Source: Lingula anatina (taxonomy: Eukaryota; Brachiopoda; Lingulata; Lingulida; Lingulidae). Taken from it: a stretch of 64,000 nt of DNA. The position numbers were made by a program, and so were the translations under genes. Where the stretch lies: assembly GCF_001039355.2 (NCBI RefSeq), contig NW_019774748.1:80454-144453 (forward strand), given 5' to 3'. The notes under the pieces are model-generated. The model was not told where the DNA came from. It did not search any database and worked only from the letters and a program-made list of their open reading frames with translations. Shown here in pieces: positions 1 to 11,500 of the stretch (position 1 is its first letter; each line of letters begins with the position of its first letter).

Positions 1-613
1 AATGTAATAGTAAATCTAAAGGTAGGTGTAAAAACATTCTCTACCAGAGGCAGGGTGGGTGATGGCATCAATTCCATAAATATATTTTCACAGGACCTCT
101 GTGATTTTGATCAGATGATATCAATTATTTTGTCAGCTATCCAACCCTTTTGTCTTTGAGCAGCCAGGATCTCCATGTAGTACCTAGGTGCTAATTTCTT
201 AGTACATAATCTGTCTCACGTATTTGTCTGGCAAACAAGTCATGTGATTAAGAGGTGTTTCCCAAAACTTTGCACAGTAGTGCAAGCAATTAATGTCAGA
301 ATTAACTGACCTGACTGCTGTTAAAGAGACTTGCCAGAGTAGTTATGTAAACAGAGACCAACCCTATTATTAATTTGGTTATAGAAACTCACAGTACAGA
401 ATTTTATGTGTTAATTAAAATTAAGTTACGTGGTGATTTTGACCAATGTGTCTGCTATTCAAATTAATTAGTACTAATTTTATCTAGAGACAAACCAATT
501 AGTGGCACTGGTGGTATAACCACTACAAGTACAATGTACACGACACAGCCTATAACAAATTGTCAACTACATATGTCTGGGACTTAATATCTTACATTCC
601 CTCAGCATCTTAC
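1..613 (-). other. Intron 1 of the RNF185-like gene (partial)
   Basis: This is the sequence beyond the splice donor (GTAAGA read on the minus strand from 613) of the RNF185-like first exon. I searched the minus strand for the expected continuation of the RING finger (a Trp-Pro-Cys-Leu-type start of exon 2) and did not find it, so exon 2 lies outside the window. Nothing else is recognisable here. Confidence 0.6.
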
Positions 614-768
614 CAAAATAAATGTCCACACATACTGACGACTGCATCTCTTGCTGTGTCCAAACATATATTGCACTCGAAATTTTTACTGTCCTCTTTT
701 TCATGATCTTGACTCGCCGAGCCGGAGGCATCAGAATTAGGAGAATCTGAGGTTACTCGGCTTGCCAT
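614..768 (-). CDS. RNF185: RNF185/RNF5-type RING E3 ubiquitin ligase, first coding exon (partial)
   Basis: Minus-strand exon of 155 nt, ATG at 768-766, too short for a length-filtered ORF list. It encodes a 51-residue start, MASRVTSD..., a Ser/Asp-rich linker, then the first half of a RING finger: [21 protein letters not shown], ending in a split TG codon. It matches the RNF185/RNF5 family (N-terminal acidic/Ser linker, [10 protein letters not shown](K/R)DAV, CGHLFCW), whose members are ER- and mitochondrion-anchored E3 ligases acting in ER-associated degradation. The two RING Cys of CNIC and the Cys-x-His of CGH are visible; the later zinc ligands and the C-terminal membrane segments would be in exons off the left edge. 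The donor TTTTG|GTAAGA is strong. RNF185 and RNF5 cannot be told apart from this exon alone; the N-terminal MAS favours RNF185. Transcription is divergent from HECTD4. Confidence 0.86.
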
Positions 769-1264
769 TTTGAACCTTGAATATTCACGGGCTTCTCTAA
801 GTGTCCAACAAGCCCAAGATTACGCTACGTGTTATTAAAGCTTCTATTATGGCAAATTCATTTCTTGTCATACGACATCTCAACGCGGAAGTTGCTTAAT
901 GTTGACGTGATGTACTCATGCGCATAGTGAGGTTTGTATAAAACAAAGAATACATCACCGATATGAATATAGCGTTTATTACATTTCAGGGTATCAAAAA
1001 ATATTGTATTAAGCCGACAATTTTTTCCACTCTATTATTTCTCTCTTTAAGGGTTAGTGCAAATGCCGCACTTGAAAAACAGATAAAATGCATTTTTTGG
1101 TTTTTACTAATAGCATACAGATAAAAAAGAACCGTGTAAAACCGGATGTTTTCATTCCAGACTAAGAATGAAACATCTATTATGATTGGTCTAAAGATTG
1201 GCAGCCACTGCTGCTTTGCAGGTCGTCTGTGGCACTGCGAAGTTTTTTAATATTTGATTGTATA
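769..1264. promoter_or_regulatory. Head-to-head intergenic region, probable bidirectional promoter
   Basis: Only 496 bp separate the start codon of the RNF185-like gene (-) from that of HECTD4 (+), so both 5' UTRs and both promoters must fit here. The segment has more CpG (for example around 822, 888, 906 and 920) than the gene bodies to its right. I see no convincing TATA box placed for either gene. Direct ATG-to-ATG spacing is seen in the sequence; promoter function is inferred. Confidence 0.55.
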
Positions 1265-4200
1265 ATGGCCGGCAGTTCACAGGACAATTCCCAGTGGCTG
1301 TCTGTCACAGAAGAAACGCTTTTTCTGCACGATGGATTAATTCGAGTGACAGATCTTGTTGAACTGCCCCATGATGTTAGTTCTGTTAGTGATCATGAAG
1401 TTGTAACTTTCGATTCAAAGAGCCCAGAAGAACTGAGTGAAAAACTAAAAACTGTCTGTGGAACGCAGAACAATGCATATACGAGACTTTTAGAATATAG
1501 ACTTAACGCCCTGAGAGGTCTTTGGAATGCTCAACGCCAAATTGCGATAGAAGAACAGAATGAGAGAAATATCTCGACACACGAAGAAACCATACAACTG
1601 CTGAAAAAACAGGGGTTGTGGAAAGAACCTGAGCAAGCTTCATTCTCAACAAGAGTTAGCCTGCTTTTGGTACTGCCCTTGCTACAGTCTCAGAGTAAAG
1701 TAGATGCAGAACTTTGTGGGGTGACAGCACAGCTGCTGTTAAACTGCCTGCGTGACTGTGCACCTTTGTCTTTATCAAAGGAACCAGCTGATTGCTTAAA
1801 TGGCATAGAGCAATTATTGTGTGGTTGGCTAGAAGAGGGATCAAAGGCAGGGAATGTGGAGGTTGCACAGATGGAAACAGCAGCCTCAGCACTAGTTGCT
1901 TTAGCATGTGCAAGGTCAGCTTGTGAAATAACACAAAATCATAAATGCAGATTTTGTTATTTTGGCAATGAGATATGCCAAAGCAGTTTTTCAATCCGCA
2001 AGTCAGACTTAATACATTGTACATTCAGTTACTTATGTTTTGTTTAAAGTTACATGACAAAAGCTATGAACTTTCTGTATACACTGTAACACATGAAATT
2101 TAACTAAGATGTATGTCTGTATAGAGGTATTATCTGGTATTATTGTATTAAATTTCTAATTTGTTTCCTAAGAGCATGTATTTTTAAATGCTCTCTCACA
2201 AGTACAGTAAATCGAGTTTCAGTAAATATTCTTATTTCTTTTTAAGGGGGCACCCAAAGACATTTATCCATACCATCCACTTGCTGCAGAACCTATCTCC
2301 ACTGGGCTACCTCCCTGTGGCAGACATTCTCCAGAAGCTGCTCAGTGTGGAAGGAGGCCAGGCTCAACCCAGTGCTGTGCTAGGCAGCAAACATATAGTT
2401 TGTTGGGGAGTGGAGGACATGCTGGGGACATCTGACAAAGATACTCAAGAGAGAGAGAAAGATAAAGGTATATGTTTGAGAAGTATAATTACTTTTAACT
2501 TTGTAACCATATTCTTTTTAGCTTTTTTTAACAGAGCAAAAGGTAGTGGTGCCCCCCTGTACACATGTAGATGTGCACGCACACACTCATACACACACAC
2601 ACACACACACACACTAATGCTCTGTAAAGCATTGTTAGTAAAAGTGTATTTTCACTTGGATACACATTGTGTGACCTTCTGTAAAAGAGATGCATCAGTG
2701 ACTGCTCCTTTGACTTAAATTATGTTCTCTAGAATTTATGTCCTCTGTGTTTCCTTACAGATGCAGTAGATCCATCCAGAAGTATCACCTGTGATGGAAA
2801 GTTTCTCTACACCACCAGTTCTACTGGTAAAGGTATTGCAAAGATAGGAACAGGGCTCCATGGCACTCTAAGGTTAGCTTTAAGCGGTTCCTCTTATAAA
2901 GCTTAGTAAAATTATATTGATGTTTTCAAAATGCAAATCTAGTTAGAAAGTAAGTTTATTACAAATGAAATTATGTGCAAAATAAGTATGACATAAGTAC
3001 AAAACTCAGAGAAATTTCAAGGATAATAATAATAAATAATAATAATTATAATACAGTGCATTTTTCGTTAGTTTAAGCACTTCTTCATTTAGTCACATAA
3101 GTTGATCGCCAATTGTCAATTGGTTATTTTTTTTTCAGGGGTTACATATATGCACGTAACCCTGATATTGGTCCAGGTATGCTAGCTTATGGAAATGGTC
3201 AGTTACTACACAGACCTACTTCTTATGATCAAGAAAAGGAATCCAAGAACTTTGCTCAACATATTGACTCATGCACTTTATTGGTAAGTGAAAGTGATGT
3301 TTTCTGTTTCATTATTGAAATGAATTGTGTTTTAGGTAAAGAAAATTCTTTATTGTATTAAATTTCCTGCATAAAATCTCTCTCAAATAAAGATATTACA
3401 ATTAATTAAATTGAATTATGTTTTTAAAAGAGATTGATGATATTTGCTTTCAACAGAAGATCCAAGTGGTCTTATTTTAAGCCGTTAAAAGTATTTGTTG
3501 CTGCTGTATAACAACAAGTTTATGCAATGATACCAATTGAAAAGTGATATATCATTTTCAGCCAATATCAGTCATCCCATTACCTGAGCAGTATGATGAT
3601 CCATCTTTGTCTGGAGGTGTTACTACAACAGTTGGGTTTACCAGTGATAGTATGACCTTCTACTGGATCTGGTGTCCAGGAAGTCTCAATGACAAAAGCA
3701 GCAAGGGACAGAGTGTGAACTTAGAAGCATTTAAATATAATGTGAGTGTATGATATGTTAGGACCCCTCTTGACAGTGTGAATGAAAGGTTGAAACAGAT
3801 ATTGTTACCATTAAAGTAAACTTTCAGTTTGTTGATGTTAAGACAATCATAGATTGACTTTTTAGTTTATGAGAAAATAATATGGATTAATTTTGTTACC
3901 TGTAGTATTTTTTGAAAGTTTAACTTTCTAAATAGAAAATTGAATCAAATCACTTTCCTGTAAAAATGTATTCAGAAGTTCTTAAGTTATCCCTTTTAGG
4001 AAGAAAATTGTGCTTCAATATAATAATGATGAAGATTATGATGATACTTAAGAAAAAAGAAACATACAGATAAGATAAGGTAATTTATGAGAGCAAATTT
4101 TGTTTTCATAGATTTGCTCTGTAATCTCAATTTAATTTTGTTTATGAATGTGTTTGATAGATTGTGTTTGTTTTTATAGCCTGACTCAAATGAAGTACTT

Positions 4201-5500
4201 CCCATGAAGCCAAGTAGGTCCTTACAGCGTAAAGATGAAAACACAGGGAAAAGCATCAATGAGACTCTGCTATCCAGACTGAGGCCGTATAGGTCTGCTG
4301 CCTCAGCTCACGCAACACTGGTAGCACTGACAGGGGGTGACCCACTTCCAGGGAGGAAAGAGGAACAGAATGGTTTGTTTTGTTATTTAATTCTGTATGA
4401 TGAATTTTAAGAATTATTATTTCTGATACATATAGTTTTAAGAACTTACTAGATAATGTTAAAAGATTCTCTTAAAAGATTCAGTTCCATTCTGTTTTTT
4501 ATTGTTGTAGTCTTCATTCCAAACAAGAACAGCTATGCTGCATCAAGTTTATGCTTATGTCAGCTTGTTTAGCTTCTCTAGCTTGTTTTTCTTTACTGTA
4601 TCTTTCATGTGTGACAAGTTTTAATGTTTTATTAATTAATTTTTGATGTGTCCAGTAAACACAAGCATTGGAGTTCCAGTAAAGACTCTGGTGCGCACTC
4701 CTGTGTACTGTGATGGGACAACCGTAGTGTGGCTGAACCCGATCCCTGGTAGTAACAACAGCAGTGCTGCCAGGTCACTGTTTGGGTCAGGAGGTGCTCT
4801 TGGGGGTCTTAGAAGTAAGTCTGGCTTGCCTTATTTCTGTCTGGTTTCAGTACATTTTAGTAAAGACAAATCATAAGCTCATCTAGTTTGGAAAAGGTTT
4901 CACTGTTCATGTATTTTTGTGCTTTTTTTTAAAGATTTTTTAAAGTGAATTCTCCATCCTATTTGTAGCCCTTGCCAACAATGTGTGTTTCAACTTGTCT
5001 GATGGCCAGTATAACACAAGATCAGACTTGATTGATGCACCAACTTGTGCTTTAGCAAGAGGAGCCTCTGTACTTGGATTAGGTATGGAACGTCTCTTTT
5101 TTCCTTTAATCTGTTATTTGATATGAATAACTTAAATTTCTAGGATTAGAGAAAATTTAACATATTATGATTGTTGTGTCTCTATATCTCAGTCTTTACC
5201 ATATGATTTAAACTGATAATAGAGCAATTGAGTGTTATGTTCTTTATTCCCAGTTAAATAGTGTTTTTGGCCCAAAATACAACTGGAATATAGTTACACC
5301 ATGACATCAATCAGGTTTGTGTGTCATCATCACAATATATTGCTTTACTGCAGGTATTTGCTATGATGCCTTTAACAACATGATCTGGACCTTCACCAAT
5401 GACTGGGTGGACCAGTTTTACAACCCAGGCCACCAGGCTTCACATCTGGTACTCACAAGACTGGGGATAGACCCAAATGACAAGAATGAAACACCAGAAG
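1265..5500 (+). CDS. HECTD4: HECTD4 exons 1-9 (N-terminal region)
   Basis: Exons read from splice sites and phase: 1265-1914, 2247-2467, 2761-2872, 3139-3283, 3562-3741, 4180-4372, 4656-4814, 4969-5082, 5354-5500. Exon 1 gives an acidic, Leu-rich helical N-terminus (216 codons). Exons 3-5 and 7-9 read as a beta-rich segment with repeated short motifs such as CDGKFLYT, VYCDGTTVVWL, FNLSDGQY and CYDAFNNMIWTF, spaced like blades of a beta-propeller; similar Kelch/PHR-like beta segments occur in other giant ligases, but this is my inference. A (CA)n microsatellite lies in intron 2. All introns here are GT-AG. Confidence 0.88.
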
Positions 5501-8500
5501 GTAATTCTTATCGATAAGAAATTTGGAACAAAATTAACAGCCCTTCATTCTTGTTGTGATTATTTTTGTTACCTTATGTCCGTTTTCTCATGAATATATT
5601 GTTTTACAGATAATGCCCTAAGTTCAAATGATGTGATCCGGAAACTGTTGCAGCATGTAGGCTGCATGTGTATCCACCAGATCAACAATGATCTGCTCCA
5701 CACTCCCCTTGGAAGTTACATACTTCAGCAAGACCACGTAGACTTGATGTACATGGAAAGGGTGTGTGATATTTTGGAAAAAGCTGTAGCAGAAGGTGAC
5801 AGTGGGATAATACGATGTAGCTTGATAGTTTTTCAGGTGAGTTAAAGGTAGTGTTTTGTTTGCATTAGACCTTTGCCTACATAAGCCAAAATGAAGTGGA
5901 TCATATTATGGTATTTTCAATTCTATAAAGGTTTTTTTGTTTGACTTGTTCTGAAGAAAGGTAAATTTTTGTATGTGTACTTGTATTGATATAGCTTATC
6001 TTTTTTTAAATTTTATAAAAATGTCATTCAAAGATTAAGAATTGAATTGTTATGTCTTTATTTCAGCTGATGTTTAAGCTTAACTTGTTCAAAAGGGACA
6101 GAGAGAAAGAGGTGCAGTTGGTGGAGAGGACCAGTCAGTTGGTGTGGAAAGTATTGATGAACAAAGAGATGGAGGAGTCTATACAAAAAGAGAGCTGCAC
6201 TTTACTGAGTTTTGGATTGAAAGTATTTTACCCAACACCAGCTGACAGAAATAATCTTCTCTATAACCTCCTCACTGAAGGCAAGTGATCTAGCATTATT
6301 GTAATCATACATAACTCCAGCTTACAATTTTGGCTAAATATTATTTAAAAAGTTGTATCTAGATATTGAATGAGTAATTAATTATGAGCATTGAATAAGT
6401 AATGTTGTTAGTTTTGTTTTAGATAAAGGCAATGCGGGGTTAGAACACCTGAGAGATTTGATACTGGTGGATTTAGCTGACCAACTTAGAAGCCAGGCAT
6501 TAGACAGTGCTGAAGTGAAAAATGCCAGGTTTGTTTTGTGACATATTTTATTTTATGGTATATAGAGTACATTAATTATATTGATGTGAATTGCGTTTTC
6601 AGTTGAATCAGTTAGAACTAATTGATTTGTATTGGAACAAAATGTATTATGAAAATATTTCTCTTTAGACTGACAGGAGAATTGATACAGCTTATTTTGA
6701 AGTTTGCTGTGAAGGAATCCTGTGTTCTTCTGAGACAGTGCCAGTCAAAAGATAGAAGCAAGTTTGATGAGATCCTTTCTGTGGTACCTGTAAGTTGTAA
6801 TATTGAAAAAATATGCCTTTCAGTAATTCATAGTAATTTATAATTTATGGAGTAAACATTGTGAAAAATGAATCGGTTTAAAACTGCTAAAGTTAATAAC
6901 ATAACTACAGACAAGGAAAACTGGAAAGCCTTTTTGTCTGCATTATGTGTACCCATACTTGAGGACTAATGACTTGAAGGCTTATTTTGTGTTTTTTGCC
7001 CCTTTTAATTCAGTTGGCCTCCCCCAGCCTGCAGTACTTCATGGCCTTACAGTGTCACTTACTGAGGTCTGCTGTTCTCTACAAGACTGAAGATGCTGAG
7101 GAAGGCAACAAGAAGGAAGAGAAGCCAAAAGAGAAATTGGAAGAAATTCAGGTTGCATTGTTGAACTATGCCTCCATGGTGCTAGGTGGAGCATATGAGG
7201 TAAGAAGAAATTGGGATATAGAATACATCAAATTGTATGCCATTGGTTAGCAAATAAATATAACATAGTTCATGCTTAGTAGAAATTGGTCACATGCTGC
7301 CAATTATATAAAAAATGACTCTCAATCTTCAGTATTATGGGTGATCAAATATGTAATACATGTATTTTCAGTTATGTATAATGAAGCGATATCTTAAAAG
7401 TAAATAGTGTATGCTGCTGTTAGTAACATAATTTTGCTGTAATGGCTATTTTATATAAGGACAATTTGTTGTACAAATTACGTATTTTTCTTGGGCCAAT
7501 AGGAATTATATTATTTTCTGTTTTCATATATGGTTACGTGTAGGATACATACCTAATATCTCTTCACAAAATGATATCTTTCAGGTGCTGGAAGTATTGT
7601 TAGAGACCTGTAACTCCATCATCAACAACAGGACTTCTGACTTAGAGTACAGACTCCAGGGTCTGGAGAGGGTGTGCAAGGCCACCATTTTGGGTCACCT
7701 GCTCCCTGTGCTCATCACTGCCATGAACCACTACAACCTCCGGTGTTTGTCCATGGCAGATTCCCTCATGTCTCAGCTGGTGCAGCTGGTAGTCTTGACT
7801 AGTCAGGTATGTCAGAAGGCATTTACTAGTTCTAGCCAAATTCTCTATGGTGTTCCTGTTTTATTATCATGTCCATTATTTATAAAACATTATTATTGGT
7901 ACATTTGAATGCAAATAAATTCAAATGGTGTTCCAATGACATTGTTTTGCTGTGCAAAAAATTTCCTGTGTAATTTGGAACAAAGAAAGGAATATGACAA
8001 CTGAACAAATATTTTAATGCATAAAAATCTTTTATTCAGTAGGATATCTTAGTTAATATTTGAACAAGTTTGAAATGCACATCCTTATTATTTGAAGGCT
8101 GCATTACTAATGAAGAGCCAGGTACAGGCCATTGGGCAGGAAGAGGACTTGGATGTCAGCACAGACAGTGATGGGGGAGAACTTGTACTAATAGAACCTA
8201 CATTGAGTGCTGAGAGGTAGATTATTTTATCAGTTTAGACTTATTTTGTTGAGCAAAATGATTAATTATTAATCATTATTATTTATTAAGCTAAATACTT
8301 CAGTACAATCATCAATGCAGCATTTTCTACAATTTTAGTTTGGAGAACATGGAAGAGGAAGAGCAAGGCTTCCTAGCAGGACTTAAGATCCCTGCTCCGT
8401 GGGCCACTGGTAAAACATTGGAGTCCATCCATCCTGTCCGAGATAACTACAAGTACAAGGAGACAGTGACAATACCTGGGGCAAGGTGTCTGTACCTTAG

Positions 8501-11500
8501 ATTTGACCCAAGATGCTCCTCACAGTATGACTATGACAAGGTACAGTTTGTTTATTTTTTAGATAACACAAGAGGTAGATTTGCAGGGAATTTTTTTACT
8601 TTATTTAAGCAACTTTCTAATTAATACAGATATAACCAAAGCTGCGCTTTCTACTTTGCTAACACCATAACTACAATTGTTTTTCTCAGCTGGTTTTGTA
8701 TGCAGGACCAACTACAAACTCTCGTAAAGTGTCTGAGTATGGAGGAAACACAATGGGCTATGGAAGCAGGAGTGTTCTGGGGGCAGGCTGGCCAAAAGAC
8801 TTGGTCAAGGTTTGTGACAACTAACTTTTGAACAAAAATTATATATTCACTATGGTATGCAAATTGAAATGTGTTTTTATCAATGAAACATATGAATACA
8901 TAAAAAAGAGCCAGATTTGTCCTCATTAATGTAAACTAATCTCCCTGAACAGAAATTTCTTCTTATGTGGTATTTTATTATTGCAATCCACCAGGTTGAT
9001 GGTGATACAGTTACATTGTCATTTGAGATGAGGAGTGGCAGAGAACACAATACTCCGGACAAAGCTATGTGGGGTTTCATGGTCACTGTCAGGGCTCAGG
9101 TGAGATGATATGGCTTCATTTGGACTTGAAGTAAAAATCAAAAAGCCATTTGTATGGTTAGAGGAAGAATTCACAATGTATATGAAATAGATGTCTGATA
9201 TTTAGTATGTAAGGAGCAAATTTACTGGATTTAAACTGATAGAAAGGGAAACTGCATTCATTACAGTAACTGCTATAATGAAATAAAAAAATTAACCCCA
9301 CAAGAATAGATGGCATATGGTGCTTGTATAACTATGATTTTTCTCTTGTGAATACAAACTTTGACATGAAGCAGTGCTCATGATTAAATGAGAAATAGAA
9401 ACTGGTGGATAATAATATTGATTCCCTGTATTATTGTTGTAGGAATCTACAGAAGAAGTATCCAGTGGCCTCCCATTTCTAGCTGACCTTGCCTTGGGGC
9501 TCAGTGTACTGGGCTGTACCATGCTGCACTTACTTTATCAAGGCCCAGAGAAAACCAAAGATGAAACAGCTTGTGAACATTTGCTCAAATCAAAGCTGCT
9601 ACAGAGGTAATGCAAACACATCAACATTATTAATAATATTAAATTTGTTTTTAATATATTTTCTTTGTTTGTATTCACTTACATACCAAAGAATTCATGG
9701 TATTGTGACATTTTTTGGAGAATATATTTTCATGAAATATATGGAGACATTCTGTCAACATGTACTTTGGTTATACATATAAAATTTAAAATCTCGAACA
9801 AAGTCATTTTTCTCAGGAGGAAACAGAACTGTTTCATTTTTTTTTTCTGTAAAATGGATTTAGAATTGCATGATTTTTCATTGGTTTTACAGATGTGTAT
9901 GGAGGCAGGAGGGTCCTAGCAGCCCAATAAAAAGGCGTTTCCTTCCCTGTGACACCAGTATTGCTATACCAGAAGGAATAGAACTGGACATAAATGAACA
10001 ACAGAAGCCAAGCAGTACCGTGTACACTTTGGCCAGAATCAAATTACCTGCTGATATTGTGACAAGACTGAGAGAGTTGTCTGGAAAATCACCCCCGCAT
10101 ATAAGACCAAGCATCAGGTACAAACTGGTTAATAATCATGGCAATGGATGTGATTTTTTGCTGTTATCTCCACAAGTATATGATCGATATATGAAGTGCT
10201 ACTTTGTTGTATGTGAGAAAATGAGTTTTAAAGAGGATTAAGACCCCCCAAAAAAATATAATACTGAGTAAATACAGTTTGGGTGACTTAATTTCCAGAC
10301 AAGTGTTACAGCCAGAAGTGTTGGAGGAGGCTATATTATCTGCCACAGTGAAACATTTGGGACTTGAGAATACCATTCACCAGCTGGTTACACTGCAAGA
10401 ACAGCAGAATGATGAGTACTGGCTGCTGCAGGATATCATGTCAGAACTTTTTAAGAAAATTGACTCACTGGCAAGGCAGCTCCAGGTAGGAATTGAGTTT
10501 GGACCTTCATTGCTATATTGCTGCTTTCTTTGCAGATTATTATCTTGTGGAGGTAATATGATGTGGGTCATGCAGCGAATATGAATAATTGGTTCTTTAA
10601 ATTAGTTCTTAGACCTTTAAAAATGTAATGTGTTCTTATATTAGTATTGTGTTATTTAGTTCTTTTAAGTGAATGTTGTAAGGCGCATTGAGATTTTTAA
10701 TGGAATGCGCCATAGAAAAATAAATTATTATTATTATTATTATTATTATTGAAGTAAAAGAACATCATAAAGAGATGAATTCATTTAAAATGAAAACAAG
10801 CTTGAGAATGAAGTGTTACACTGCAAATTTTAATATAATCATTTCAGAGTGTGTCAGAATTGGAACAGAAGTGGGAAATGGAAGTAGAAGAAATCAGGCA
10901 AGGTCTGCAAAAACCTGAAGCTGCTTTCTTTGCAGATTATTATCTTGTGGAGGTAATATGATGTGGGTCATGCACTGATTACAATTAGAAACCTGAAAGT
11001 CTGATGATATTTATATTTTCTATTTAAAAAAGTATAAACAGTTTTAAAAGAAAGATTTGGGGAAAGTTTCCATGGATTAAATTACATAATATAGCATTTA
11101 TCAGTGACGTGAATGTAAATTGCAACTTGATGAGCTGTATCTCTTAATCACACAGATGTTGATTATCATATTCATTGCCACTATCCTTTTTGTTTCAGAG
11201 CAAAACAAAAGAATTAGCCATGCTATGTTACATTAAGGACATACAGTTTGATGGGACAAATGCTGAAGCAGCTGTTAATGCCCTTAGGTATGCACACATT
11301 ATATTTTTCAGATAAGTTATTATTGCTGTTGTTAAGTTCAAGAATAATTCCACTGTGGAAGGTTTTTCATTGTTAGTGCACATTTCAATTGAAATTCTCT
11401 CTTCTTTTGGTATAGGGAAAAACTAGAAGCTAGTGTTGCCAGTGACAAAAGTGAAGAGGCTCAGGAAAAGATGCCCAAGACCAAAGCACTTGTGGCAGGG

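Noticed and set aside
1229-1264. Upstream GTG start for HECTD4
   Set aside because: Animals rarely start at GTG, and the ATG at 1265 is well placed.
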